NCBI GenBank assembly: GCA_938015455.1
Contig: CALLPL010000026.1
Coordinates: 1 to 38,858 of the forward strand
Reading direction: 5' to 3'
Source of the DNA: an uncultured Candidatus Altimarinota bacterium
GTDB lineage: Bacteria > Patescibacteriota > Gracilibacteria > BD1-5 > UBA6164
Length of the DNA stretch: 38,858 nucleotides
How positions within the stretch are numbered: the first letter of the stretch is position 1; every line of letters starts with the position of its first letter. Positions 8,512 through 18,929 of the stretch are shown here, piece after piece. A model generated the notes under the pieces. It ran no database searches. It had not been told where the DNA came from and was given only the letters and a program-made list of their open reading frames with translations. Position numbers and translations under genes: made by a program.

Positions 8512-11034
8512 CTATAAATCTATATTTCTTTTTGCTAATTCTCTAGATATCTCATTAAAAGTATCTTGATCATCGATATGCCATATATCCATCTGTGAAG
8601 CTAGAAATATAGCCAGGTGACGTGACCTTTCTAATGCTTCTTTGGCACTATTAAAATTATGAAAAGAAAGTTCTTTTTTTTCAAAGTCTTCTTCTAGTAT
8701 TTTTTTGTAATTTACAATATTATATATTTTATTTTTTCCTTGTATCTTTGTAGATAAAAGGTCTGTAAGCCTAGATTTTTGCTCCCCTGTAATCCTACTT
8801 GGTTTTATGTCTTGATCTGTCATAAAATGTTTTGCAAATAATACAAGTGCGGGGTTATTTTGTAATACCTTTTCACAGAATATACTTACTCACATATATA
8901 TCATCCAGTCTAGACATATGTAGCTACAATCCCCATCTTTAATATCTAGTAGTTTATTGATTTGAATTCCAAATTGATCACTTACAGTTTCTTCACTCAT
9001 ATCAAATCCTAAACATTTTCCAAGCTTAGGTATATCTTCTTTTGAAAACTGTGAAGGTACAATGTCTAGACTCACTAATATGTCTTTAAAAGATTCTTGT
9101 GAAAGTATCACTTTCTTTAATCAAGCAAACGTATCTCATTTATTTTTTGGAACACGATATCTAAAGTACAATAAATCTACATAATTTTCTACTCCAAAAT
9201 CATCCTTTAGCCTCTTACATAGTTCTGCTCTTGTAGTTCAAATCTCATTTTGGAATAGATTTTCTGCTAATTTTCTTCTATCCTCTGCGTCAAACTCTGA
9301 AAGATTCTCTTTCCCACCAACAAGATTGTACATATAATATAAATCTGCAGAATCATTCATCTCTCTGAAAGACTTCTTTTTTGAAGATTTTGCCCTAGAT
9401 TTCTTAACTGGGTTACGTATACATGTTGCATAATCATGTATACCATGTTCGCGTAGATATTGTTTACAATTTTTTATATATTCCTCCTTCTTTAAGAACC
9501 GTAGTCAAATTAAACTTTCAAAAATATACCTCCTGTTACTTTGGTTTACGTAGGTATAACTTCCTATGTGCCTTCGTAAGAATTCTTTTAACTCAGGAAT
9601 AGTATTTATAAGTTCCAGAGTTTGAGACACCGTTTCTTTTTCTACGTGTGCCAGATTTGTATATCATTGTCTATTAAGCCCCTGAAGAGCCTCTTCTAAT
9701 AGCTTTGGATCATCAATAGCACAGATTCTTCTATCTCATTTGTTTCAAGAGCTCATTTCTCATAAAAATGATAACCTGTTTCTTATTGAAGGGCTTGATG
9801 CTTGTCTTACCTTTGCTGCTTGTGTTAGAGTACCCTTTTCTTCACTAGTTCATTTTTCTACTCCTGCAAACAACTTAGCTTGATCAACTTCTATAGTATG
9901 TATAACGTTAGTTGGTGAAAGAGTATTTCTTATCGGCCATGATTCCATATCTACAATAAAAGGTTCTCATCATGTTGGTGATTTTTGCATTGCAGCTAAA
10001 ACTTGTGAACTTAACTGTTTATTTGAAGGAGAATAAAAAAATAAAGCTCCCGTAAACATCGACATATCAATGTTTCATCAGATATTTCAAACTGTAAGAA
10101 CAATTTTTTTCTCTCAACTTCATACTTCACTAAACACGTGTCGATGAGAATAAAATTCTTCGTTTCAAACACTAGCGTAAGGGATATCATGTTCATCTAG
10201 AAGAAATCAAATACTCCTTAGCTGTTCATCAGATTCACAGTATCATATTGCAGTTGTTTCTTTATTGAGTTTAGAGATTTCAATAAATTGATCTACTATT
10301 TGAGAATTACTACTTCTATCTTCCTTATTTTTCAAAGTATGAAAATCTGGTGCTGTAAGTATTCCTGAAGTAACAAGATCATCAATGGTAAGTGACTTCT
10401 CCTGTTTTTGTGATCAAGAGTAAATATCTCATAGATTACGATTCGAAACAAAATCAATTCACGTTGAATGAAAAATAAAAGGTGTAGAATCTGTAAGTGA
10501 TTGCATTTGAGATAAAATTGACAATTCTTTTTTTGCTACTCAGGATATATCAAGAGCATACACTGTTGAAATATTCCTAAGAAATGATTGTTTAATTTCC
10601 TCAGGAAGTTTCTCAAATGCTCTCAATTCAGAATAAGTAATAGCAACTATTGTATTTGAATCAATACCCACTCTTCCATAAAAACTTTTATTATCAGTCT
10701 CATCTCCTTCTCATGTACTATGCCAATCTGCTTCTTTTAAGTTAATATTAGAACTCGTATCAGGGGTTATTATAAGGCTTGATTTACCTGATACTTCTAT
10801 AGATTCTTCAATATATCTATAAAGATTGTATACATCAGGGTATTTCAGAAATACTGAGGTTCCTAATTCTTGCTCATCTAAAAACGTTGCTACATCAGGA
10901 TGAATATGTCGCCGAGGATCTTGAGCTACTAAAACCGTTTCAACTCGTCCTTTAGCACCAGAGCGAGGAACTCATCATTTTCTCCAATCTCAAGGTCAAC
11001 CAAGTCATGGTAGTAGTTCACTCCTTTCAGCCAT
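8512..11034 (-). CDS. Divergent SF2 helicase-like protein, 840 aa
   Basis: One 841-codon frame when TGA is Gly. The first 380 residues resemble a worn SF2 helicase core: SGKSSLIITP (motif I/Ia region, near residue 82), IVAITYSELRAF, STVYALDISG where DExH would be, FIFHSTG in the motif III (S-A-T) place, TTAIGYCESDEQLRSIGFLL (motif IV) and KKIVLTVGNIGGNIDMSM followed by GALFFYSPSNKQLSSQVLAA (motifs V-VI region). A true DExH box, a canonical GxGKT and the motif VI arginines are absent, so ATP hydrolysis is doubtful. Residues about 400-840 are helical and unrecognised. It heads the operon with the 421-aa gene and is divergent from the 267-aa gene. The helicase relation is inference from fold-like pattern. 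Confidence 0.6.
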
Positions 11035-11088
11035 TTATTAAGTCTTTACTAAGATTAAATTCACAAGATTATATTCAAAATCAAATAT

Positions 11089-11117
11089 TTGACAAAAGTA
11101 TTTTACATATTAATATA
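11089..11117 (+). promoter_or_regulatory. Candidate promoter in divergent region 11035-11142
   Basis: TTGACA at 11089-11094 is followed, after 16-18 bases, by an A/T box (TAATATAT region near 11111), about 25 bases before the ATG of the 267-aa gene. The 108-base divergent gap is strongly AT-rich and must also hold the promoter of the minus-strand helicase-like operon. Confidence 0.4.
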
Positions 11118-11142
11118 TATATTAAATTTCATAAGTAATAAT

Positions 11143-11946
11143 ATGTTAAAACCAAATTGATTTTCAGATACTCCTATAGAATTAGTACAATCATTTGAAC
11201 TTGATATTATTGAGATAATTCATTTATGTGAAAAAATTTCTCGTAATAGACTTTCATCTCAACAAATTAGGGATATTAATGGAAAAATTCTATGCGATCA
11301 AATTTTAGATTATTTATCTCTCCAAGGTGCTATTTCAAAAGATGAGAGACAATGAGTTCTAAGATTAGTTATTGAAAAGTGTAACTCAGATGAGCATTAC
11401 TGATGATGATATATGTTTGTTTTTTTAGAATCTCTGTACTTACAAGGCTTCTTAAATCACAATAAAGTCCTTTTTGATAGAGTCTGAGTTATTATTATAA
11501 AATTTTTTATTAGTGAAAATAAATCTTATGCTCTTGAAATTACAGAACACAGAGAAAAAGTTTTCTGAGAAGAAAAAAATTACTTTACACAAGCGCAAGA
11601 AGGTATTTTTGAGAGGACAAAAGACATACTAATAATCATTACTTTATCAAGACATACTAACTTAAAAGACGCTACTAAAGATCTACTAGATCAGTTAGTA
11701 ACTGTATGAATTTTAACAAGAGATGTTTCTTTATCTTTTTATGATAATCTCGATGATACAGAACATACTACATATGAAATTTTATATGAAGCATTGATAA
11801 AGTGAACCTATAATGATTGTCCATTAAAAAACCAAGTGCTATGAATAGTGTTTCGATATTTCAAACTTCATGAAGATGATGAAAGATGTTGAGAGATTCA
11901 TTCACTATACTATTGAGAAAACGATGACTTAGATGGATCTACATAA
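11143..11946 (+). CDS. Unknown 267-aa protein, divergent to helicase-like operon
   Basis: Complete frame of 268 codons with many TGA-Gly codons, including a GGG run written TGATGATGA. The protein is predicted helical throughout: an N-terminal region ELVQSFELDIIEIIHLCEK, a YGGGYMFVFLESLYLQ hinge, and a C-terminal half ending in an acidic tail (GENDDLDGST). No catalytic motif, signal peptide or membrane span is clear. Its position, back to back with the two-gene helicase-like operon and ending tail-to-tail inside the mnmA stop region (8-base overlap), suggests it belongs to the same insertion. It could be a regulator or partner of that operon, which is inference. Family not recognised. Confidence 0.78.
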
Positions 11947-13024
11947 TAACCCCACTCCCCCATAATTCATCTCCATTATAAAACGCTACTATTTGCCCAG
12001 CAGCAATAGCTCTTTGTTTAGATACAAATTTTACTTCATATCATTGTGATTTCATCTCTCCTTGGGAAGGAGAGAGTTGAGAGAGGTCTATAATTTCACA
12101 ATCTTGGCCTTCTTGTCTATAGCGAATCATCGCTTTGCATGTATGGGGAAACTCAGGTTTGCTTCATAGGAAATGTATCTCTGAGGTGTGAAGAGAGTTT
12201 GAATATAATTCCTGATCCTCTGATACTCCCATTATGAGTCTATTATTTCTGATATCTTTTTTTACTACAAAAATAGGTTCAGACATACCCCCTATATCTA
12301 TCCCCTTTCTCTGACCAATCGTATAGTAAAATACTCATTTATGTTTTCCTAAGACATTCCCTGCAGTATCCACTACCTCACCCTCAGAATTTGGTATTTT
12401 TTTCTGGAGAAACTCTTTGATATCTACTTTTCCAACAAAGCATATTCCTTGAGAGTCTTTACGCTCAGCATTTGGAAGCCAGATCTTCTTTGCTATCTCC
12501 CGAACTTTTGACTTATCCAGACCACCAATTGGGAAAAGAGCTTTTGAAAGTTGGTCCTGAGAAAGTCCAGCTAGGAAGTACGACTGATCTTTTGTTTCGT
12601 CTACTCATTTCAGAAGCTTATATACTCCATTTTCTGATTCTATCCTCGCATAATGCCCTGTTGCTACTGCGTCAAATCAAAGCTCCAGTGCTTCATCTTG
12701 GAATACTTTAAACTTAATCTCTGAGTTACACATAATGTCTGGGTTTGGAGTCACCCCTCTCTGGTATCACTCATACATATATTCAAGAACTTTTTTCTCG
12801 TATTCTTCTCTATAATCAAAAGTAAAAAATGGGATCTCTAAAAATTCAGCAACTTGCTTTGCCACTTCCATATCCTCTTTTGTAGGACACACTTCCCCCT
12901 CTGGAGCTAGGTAATTAATCATAAAACCAGCCGTAACATCATGTCACTGCTTTTTCAGTAAATACGCGCTTACTGCGCTATCTACCCCTCATGAGAGTCA
13001 TATCAAAATTTTCTGTTTTTGCAT
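11939..13024 (-). CDS. mnmA: tRNA-specific 2-thiouridylase MnmA
   Basis: A 361-residue enzyme that thiolates U34 of Lys, Glu and Gln tRNAs. The PP-loop GLSGGVDSAV (residues 9-18) binds ATP. Catalytic cysteines are Cys99 (NPDIMCNSEIKF) and Cys195 (DSQGICFVG), and the tRNA-binding and beta-barrel domains follow (YYTIGQRKGI; QRAIAAGQIVAFYNGDELWGSGVI at the end). Length is normal. One oddity: residues about 313-325 (LSQLSPSQGEMKS) are encoded by a half copy of the palindromic element seen in hflX and rnhB-queH, in the same reading frame, placed in a loop of the C-terminal barrel. The ATG at 13022-13024 lies directly before the PP-loop. Confidence 0.96.
12052..12087. repeat. Half copy of intragenic palindromic element (in mnmA)
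   Basis: About 36 bp matching one end of the 84-90 bp elements at 2349 and 19455, with the shared core CTCTCCTTG...AAGGA and the GAGAGGT end. Its translation LSPSQGE lines up in frame with the FPQGE and SPQGE of the other two copies. The match is shorter and weaker. Confidence 0.6.
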
Positions 13025-13149
13025 AGTCGAAATTTTATTGAGTTTCCTCAAAAACACAACAGCATGAATGAATCTAAAAAACCTTATCTTCACCCACTAT
13101 TCACTCTCTTCACTGATTCTTCCTCATTTTCTTACGTTTCTCTTAATAT

Positions 13150-13292
13150 TAATGTGTATTATGACTATACATGAAATATGCTACGCGTCATTTATGGGAC
13201 TACCGGGATAAAAAGTAATTACACAACATCCCAACAAATATGTGACTGGTTCATATCTTCATTGCAATACTCCCTTATGGGGAGTATTTTTT
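13150..13292 (+). ncRNA. Possible small transcript with terminator, 13025-13290 gap
   Basis: The 266-base gap between mnmA and the transporter stop holds a TATTAT box near 13157, a 15-codon ORF at 13171-13218 (starts MKYATRHLW, ends TAA) and a plus-strand intrinsic terminator at 13267-13292 (ATACTCCC/GGGAGTAT then T-run). No plus-strand gene lies between, so a short RNA or small peptide gene is the simplest reading. No known RNA family was recognised. Confidence 0.3.
13267..13292 (+). terminator. Intrinsic terminator
   Basis: ATACTCCC and GGGAGTAT form an 8-bp stem with loop TTATG, followed by six T on the plus strand. On the minus strand no T-run follows, so it is oriented for a plus-strand transcript. 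It abuts the TAA of the minus-strand transporter gene. Confidence 0.75.
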
Positions 13293-14184
13293 ATACTACA
13301 GCAAGGTATACTCACAAAAGCATCATAGAAATAATTCATAGCTTTAGTCATTTGCTTTTTTGTTCTGAATCAGGGAATACTTTTGGGTAAAAGTATCCTC
13401 CAATAAAGGAAACTAAGAATAATCCTATTACATACGTTTGTGTTAAAAAGATAACGAGTGTAAGTGGTCAATTTTTAAGAGCTAGATTTCAAAAAACTAA
13501 CTCAAGTATTCAAAAAAACTCCATAAATAATCATAATCATAAATACAGTTTCCATCTTTTTGAGAACTCAAAAAAGAATTTCTTCCCATTAACTGTTCAA
13601 AAGATTATGTAAAAAGCCGATAAGAAATACCCCAGAGTAAAGAAAGTAAAGACTGTAAAAAAGTCAGATAGTTTATATAAATGATCTACAGAGATACTCG
13701 AGAAACTATACGCAAGCATTGATATAAAAATAAGAACGATCCCCAAAGTATTTTTGCTAAACTTAATGTGATCAAATGAAAAAGCAATTGCTCCAAGAAA
13801 AATGAGTCCATGCCCAAGTGTCTGTGCAAAAGTTAGTTTTTCATCAAGGATAAGAACTCAAAAAATAAAAATCACTACCATTTGCATTTTATAAATCGTA
13901 GCCAGTAATCAAGGAGAGAGTCATGTATCTAGTCATTTAAAGTAAGCATATGAGCCTATCTTTGCAAGAATTCATGCTCCAAAAGCTGCTGAAATAACAA
14001 ATATATTCGAAAAATCAACTCACTTATAAAATCAGAATACAATAACTGGAAAGAAAGCTAAGCTTGAAATAATACAAGGGAATTCAGGATTTTTAAAGAC
14101 TCATTTAAGGAAATTATAATCAAGTAAATAAATTATAATGAGAGTAACTATATGAAATAGTACAAATAAAATCCACAGCTCCAT
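13291..14184 (-). CDS. DMT-superfamily (EamA-like) transporter
   Basis: A 297-residue integral membrane protein with about ten hydrophobic segments in two halves, the architecture of drug/metabolite transporters. Recognisable EamA features are the small-residue helix AAFGAGILAKIGSYAYFKGL, the loop ATIYKMQMVVIFIFGVLILDEKLTFAQTLGHGLIFLGAI in half one (the usual 'l-gE-l---q--G--li--Ga' pattern), and a similar pattern in half two. Many glycines are TGA. It is the last gene of a minus-strand run starting at the HD protein, with 9 bases to the upstream membrane protein gene. The substrate is unknown. Only the second half departs somewhat from the EamA consensus, so 'DMT-like' is the safe call. Confidence 0.8.
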
Positions 14185-14193
14185 TAGGTATTT

Positions 14194-14541
14194 TTAAAAT
14201 TTATCTTGTTCAAGCTTTTCGATATACCTCTTCATCTCAGCTTCATCTGCAAAGAGCTTATTTCAACTGAAGTATTCATAAAATACCTGTACTGCATAAT
14301 AGGAAACACTACTAAAGAGCATGAATATCAAAAACCATCAAAGTTTGATAAATCATAGATCTATAACAATATTTGCAAAAAACTCTCAGAATATAAGAGC
14401 TGATATCGCAAAAAATGCTATTTGCGTTACAAGCTGTTTTGGCATGAGGATGACTTCCTTTTTGAGTTCTAGCATCCTGAAATAAACTGAGAGCATCCCT
14501 GAAATACATCAGAATAAGAGTGTGTAGAATATATAAGTCAT
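14194..14541 (-). CDS. Small membrane protein of unknown function (115 aa)
   Basis: Complete frame, ATG to TAA. Three hydrophobic stretches are visible: residues about 1-20, 40-60 (TQIAFFAISALIFGEFF) and 70-90 (WFLIFMLFSSVSYYAVQVFY), followed by a charged C-terminal helix AEMKRYIEKLEQDKF likely to face the cytoplasm. The gene lies between the broken GNAT frame (its ATG overlaps the last bases before that frame's stop by spacing of one base) and the DMT-like transporter, all on the minus strand, so it is probably cotranscribed and may act with the transporter. No family recognised. Confidence 0.72.
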
Positions 14542-14542
14542 A

Positions 14543-14980
14543 TTACTTTTTCTTAGATAATTTTTTATAAGCCAAGACAGCAAATCATAGACTCATAATA
14601 GTGAGTCATGATTTTTTGTAAAATCTATGTGAGGCCTTTCTGTTATCTCGGCTAAACAGGATGAAATAATCACTTTTCTCTTTTTCAGCTTCTTCCATCG
14701 TTTTTTCAAACAGCTTTTTCCCATATCATTTTCCTCTGAGTTTCCTGTGAACAATGAAATCATCTAAATACCCGAAACGGTATCCAAAAAACTTATATAT
14801 CGACAATGATGCTACTCAAAACACTTTCCTCGCGCTTGAAAATGGAAGAGAGATAAATCTCTTAGCTTTAGGTGAAAAAAGAAACACCATTACGGCTAAT
14901 GCCTACTTATACGAAAAGTGATGCTTGAGTCGTTTAATAGCATTTCGCTCTCTTCGAGGAATTTCTTTACTTACTTTCAT
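14543..14980 (-). pseudogene. GNAT acetyltransferase frame interrupted by TAG
   Basis: The frame from ATG 14978-14980 to TAA 14543-14545 carries GNAT features: a beta strand FGVASLSIYKF, then YLDDFIVHRKLRGKGYGKKL (the acetyl-CoA-binding R/Q-x-x-G-x-G/A loop) and a C-terminal SRDNRKASHRFYKKSGL. An in-frame TAG stands at 14903-14905, after 25 codons. TAG is a true stop in this code, so the N-terminal helix is detached. A shorter product could start at ATG 14888-14890 (115 aa) and would lack the usual N-terminal alpha1-alpha2 region. Either this is a decaying gene, a truncated but used one, or a sequencing error; the intact frame on both sides suggests a recent event. It is 6 bases downstream of the HD gene. 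Confidence 0.65.
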
Positions 14981-14986
14981 AAAAAA

Positions 14987-16135
14987 CTAACTATAAGTTG
15001 GTCTGATACTATCGTCAGAAGTGCTATCAAAGTGAAAAAGTATTTCTTTGAGAAGAAATTCCACTCCTGGGTGCCGTATTTTTGATATATGAGCCAGTAT
15101 TGTCTGGTATTTTTCATGGAAAAAATGATTCCCTGCTTGAGCCTCAACTTTTGCCTCAATAAGCGCTGAGAATACATCTGCAAACTTCACTTTTTTCCCT
15201 ACTTCTGAGTCAAAGGGGTAGAGAATATAGGGAATTAAATACTCTTTATAGTCTTCCTCTATATATCCAAAGAGATAGTCATCCATCATAGTTTTTTCTA
15301 CGTCTTCTAGGAGCTCATAAAATCCTGGAACAGCTTTTTTTGTTGGAGTAATAATATCTCCCGTGATTACTTCAGGAACATCATGATAGATAGCTCTGAG
15401 CATCATCTCCTTCACATCATTCTCTTCTCCATGTTCATTTCCAATGCTCGCTATAATATAGCTCAAATATACGACCACTACTTTATGACTCATGACTGAG
15501 ATTGGAGCTGTTCTCTGGTATTGATTCCAACGCATAGAAAAACTGAGCCTGTAGATATGAGCTAAGTATTTTTCATAGTCTGGGGTTTCTAAAAGTATTT
15601 TAATTCATACTAAATCGCCTGAGAGTTTTTTTAGCTCTTTCTGGAGTTCAGAGAATGGAACCTCGTACATCTCAGAAAAGACTTTTTCATTGGTCTTGCA
15701 CTCAAAATATCCAACATACTTTTTTGCTCACAGAAATATCTGGTCTTCAAGCTGCTTACTATCCTCTTGGAGTACTGCTCTTAAATCATCTTTGAGTATC
15801 TCAGGAGACTCACCATCGAGGAAATAAGAGTATGCCTTTGCATAGAGTTCATCAAAAACTTCATTATCAAGTTTTTTAATATAGCCCTTAGTACCTGAGT
15901 TTATATCTGAGAGTATGAGATCGGCAAAAGAGGTAAAGAGAATTTTCTTCATAAGATATAAGGTATCTATTTTAATCCCCATTTGCTTTTCCTCTAAATG
16001 GGCTATAAAGAGAGCTGTATGAAGTGTTGCTCCAACGTTATCCATTTGCTTAATATCAACAACCCTTGGAAAGTTATTCCACCTAATTATCGAGAGTCCC
16101 CTGGTAAGCATAAGTCGCAGCGTGTTTCCAACCAT
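14987..16135 (-). CDS. Tandem HD-domain protein (YfbR-like), 382 aa
   Basis: Two related halves. Residues about 1-190 resemble an HD-family domain (TLRLMLTRGLSIIRWNNFPR ... DILFADLILSD-like) but with HTALFIAHL and no clear His-Asp pair. Residues about 200-380 hold an apparently active copy: MRWNQYQRTAPISVMSHKVVVVYLSY, then AIYHDVPEVITGDIITPTK, which is the metal-binding H...HD...D set of YfbR-type 5'-deoxynucleotidases. So one catalytic and one probably structural domain are fused. The whole frame needs TGA = Gly. I chose ATG 16133-16135; an upstream ATG at 16199-16201 lies in a terminator stem and is less likely. The gene begins a minus-strand unit continuing through the GNAT frame to the transporter. 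Confidence 0.82.
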
Positions 16136-16190
16136 CTTTTTCTTCTTTTTATTATGAATATTTTTGAGGAAATATTCTACCCAAAAACAA

Positions 16191-16213
16191 TAAAATCCCA
16201 AATTGGGATTTTA
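16191..16213 (-). terminator. Hairpin after the 177-aa gene
   Basis: An almost perfect palindrome, TAAAATCCCAA and TTGGGATTTTA, lies 4 bases downstream of the minus-strand stop at 16217 and is followed by a T-rich stretch on that strand. It separates this gene from the HD operon. Confidence 0.7.
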
Positions 16214-16216
16214 TAC

Positions 16217-16750
16217 TTATAAAGCTCTATTAGGATTCAAAATCGAAGATGCTCTTCCAGAGACATATATAACAGCTTTTTGCATATCTTTTGCAAGTGG
16301 TAGTTCTCAAGATCATCGATTTGACTCAATTGCATCCTCTACCATTTTAGGAAAGCACATATCAGTAGCTGTATCTTCTGATTTCTTCCTAATAAAATCC
16401 TGCGCAATCTTATAGAAATCTGTGTACCTCATTCATGCTCAGGTTTCATTTCATGAAAGTTCTATAAGATTGTTACTTAGATTAGTAAAATCATATCAAT
16501 AATCTATCAGTACATATAAACTTGCTATATCAATCTGCAGGTTTGCCCATGATCATAGTGTATTAGCCTCATTATTTCTCCTCAAAAGATTTCAAAATTT
16601 AAAACTCTGAATTACTCCAGAATAATTTGTCATCAAATCATTTAACATAAATGCAATATTTGATCTAAATACTTCTACTTGTAACCTTGAATTATTTGGA
16701 TCACTTGCCCCTCCTTCATCTGGCCAAGATCACGGTCAAACATCAAACAT
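16217..16750 (-). CDS. Unknown 177-aa protein
   Basis: Complete frame with several TGA-Gly codons. The N-terminus is Gly/Pro/Asp rich (MFDVGPGSWPDEGGAS), then the protein is helical with a hydrophobic stretch LQIDIASLYVLIDYGYDF that is too polar for a sure membrane span. No signal peptide, catalytic motif or known fold is apparent. It lies 14 bases after the 76-aa gene on the same strand and is closed by a terminator, so the two form a small operon upstream of the HD-domain unit and divergent from the glycosyltransferase gene. Function not recognised. Confidence 0.72.
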
Positions 16751-16764
16751 AAAGCGCTTTTTAT

Positions 16765-16995
16765 TTAAACTTCATTAGGAACTTCATGGATTTTAGTGAT
16801 AGCAACTTGGAATTCCATTTCTCCTTTGGTTGCTTGCTTTATGATAACCGCAATTTCTCAGTGTTCTTCTTGTTTTTCCTCTGGTGGAGTAAGATCTCAT
16901 AAAACTTTAGAGGCAGCTTGGATAACTCACATAAGATTATCTGGATATTTTCCAGTGATTGTTTTACCATTCTGGAGATCTTGTTCTATGCTCAT
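16765..16995 (-). CDS. Unknown 76-aa protein
   Basis: Small complete frame (ATG to TAA) with three TGA-Gly codons. The protein looks soluble: a strand-rich start (GKTITGKYPDNLMGVIQAASKVL), a charged Pro/Glu linker (PPEEKQEEH) and a C-terminal beta hairpin (EIAVIIKQATKGEMEFQVAITKI). It is the first gene of the two-gene unit that ends at 16217, and lies back to back with the glycosyltransferase gene. No family recognised. Confidence 0.65.
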
Positions 16996-17155
16996 GGGTA
17001 AAATTAAATATTAAGTTGTTTATTATTCTAAATAATAGCATACCGATAATGCTTAGTCAAATATTAAGTGTGAATAATAATGGGGAAACCGAGAAAAAAA
17101 TTTCTTTTTTTTTACTAGATTTTTCATATAATACTACCGATTTAAACAAATAATT

Positions 17156-18226
17156 ATGAAAATAGGAATTGATGCTCGTATATGCGATGATGGTGGTTAT
17201 TATTGACAATATTGTTGGGAACTTGTAGTTGCTTTTTGTAGAACAAATACTCAGCATGATATCGTTGTGTACCGGAATAATGACATTAGTGGAAATATAG
17301 AAAAAACTCGTTCTGAAACTATGAGTTTTAATAGACTCAAGGCTTTTGAAGAAGGAAAAGCGAGACGTGTTTTTCAAAAAGAAAACTTTTGAATGATGAT
17401 ATTTTTTGACCATCATGTACCTCACCACTATAAGTGAGAATATTTCATATTTATAGAGAGTTTAAAAGAAGTTTTTTTTCCAAAAAAGAGATACTTTGCT
17501 CGGCGCACCTACCAATACAAACTTCAAAGAGCCATTAAGCACTCTGGACTAGTTATTGCAATGGATTGATGATCGGCTCTTGAGCTCAACGAACGTCTTA
17601 ATGTTCCAGAATATAAGATAGAAAAAATTCATTGATTCTTCCCGCGAGCTGTTCGAAGTAATGTCACAGAAATGATAGTTGATGTTGCTACAAAGCATGA
17701 TTTGCGTGGTAAATATCTTATTTACGACTCTGGGAATGAAATGCATAATAACTTTGATCGAATACTTAAAACCATTCGCAAACTCAAAGAAAAAGAACTA
17801 ATAATCTATCTCATTATCCTCTGCGAAGAGACAAATAAGGATCTTGATGTTCGTAGCAGATCAATTGAGTATGATATAGCAGATCAAATTATTTTTCTAT
17901 GACCTGTAGATCCTGCTGTTGAGGCTTCTTACTATGGGCAATCTGCTGGAGTGATATTTTCAAGTATTTATGAATCATTTCCATTCCATTTTAGTAAAGC
18001 TATTAGCTACTGAGTTCCGATATTTGCAAATGATATTCCAGCGAATAAGGAGGTGATGTGAAGTTCAATTTCATACCTTGATCCTCTCTCAATTCACAAT
18101 ATCACGGATACTATAGCGCATGCTTTGAGCTTTCCTAAGCCCCCTAACTATACCCAGGTGAAATCAAACTTCAGCTCTCAGAAATCAGCCCTTGAGCTTC
18201 ATCGTATTCTAGACCTAAAAGATTAA
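17156..18226 (+). CDS. Glycosyltransferase family 4 (GT-B fold)
   Basis: A 356-residue sugar transferase likely acting on a cell-surface glycan or lipid at the cytoplasmic face. The start MKIGIDARICDDGGYYGQYCWELV matches the N-terminal Rossmann half of GT4 enzymes, with the Gly-rich acceptor loop partly encoded by TGA. The C-terminal half has IFLGPVDPAVEASYYGQSAGVIFSSIYESFPFHFSKAISYGVPIFAND, corresponding to the donor-binding motif with its E-x-F-x-x-x-x-x-E-like segment (here SSIYESFPFHFSKA; the second Glu is not obvious). It precedes hrcA by 4 bases in the same direction. The divergent gap 16996-17155 carries a TATAAT box at 17129-17134. Acceptor and donor sugars cannot be inferred. Confidence 0.85.
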
Positions 18227-18230
18227 CATC

Positions 18231-18929
18231 ATGACTCCACTCACGCAGCGTAATATCGAAATTCTCAAAATAATAATTGAGGAGTACATCAAAACAGGTG
18301 AGGTATTGTGATCAAAACTTCTCTTAAAGAAATATGATCTAGGAGTCAGTAGTGCTACTGTTCGAAACGATATGGCAGCTCTTGAAACACTCGAACTCAT
18401 CTATCAACCATATAATTCAGCTTGAAGACTCCCTACAGCAAAATGACTCAGAGCATTTGTGAACTACATGATGCAGCAAACTCCTGAATATTTTCTCGAA
18501 GAGCGCAACAAAAGCTTTGAAGCAAAAAATATTAAAGAGTTCTCTGACTTTGTTCACTCTCTTGTATATAATCTTGCAAAAAATACCAAGGAAATAGCAT
18601 TTTTTGTCTTACCTGACAAACACGTTTCAGAGTACTCCGGGGTAGCAAAGTTTTTAGAGAGAAATCATAAACGTTTATGAGATGATACTTTTATGCTCCT
18701 GAAAATGCTCGAAGATAAACCAAACTTTTCTAAGTTCATCGAAGGTTTTTCTATCCAGCCAGGAGTAAATATCTACATCTGAGAGGAAAATATACTCCCC
18801 TACCTCAAAGATTATACCATCATCCTCAAACCAATAGAAATCGACGACTCTATCTGATACATCGGTATCATCTGAGGCCTCAAGATGAACTATAGCTTCA
18901 ATATTAGCGCTGTTAAAGGGATAATATAA
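18231..18929 (+). CDS. hrcA: Heat-inducible transcription repressor HrcA (short form)
   Basis: A 232-residue repressor of chaperone genes. The N-terminal winged helix is clear: [28 protein letters not shown] ... [38 protein letters not shown], the hallmark DNA-binding block, followed by the GAF-like domain and the conserved end [28 protein letters not shown]. It is shorter than the usual 330-350 residues, with the middle domain reduced. Several glycines of the hallmark block are TGA. No CIRCE inverted repeat (GAGTGC-type) is visible near this gene, so its targets lie elsewhere. The stop is immediately next to the stop of the convergent NIF3-like gene. Confidence 0.92.

Noticed and set aside
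13178-13390. 70-aa plus-strand ORF
   Set aside because: It runs through the terminator at 13267 and antisense into the transporter gene, with no codon pattern or homology; a shadow frame.
16996-17155. Repeated AAATATTAAGT (two copies) in the divergent gap as an operator
   Set aside because: Only two copies in very AT-rich sequence with no symmetry; not enough to claim a binding site.
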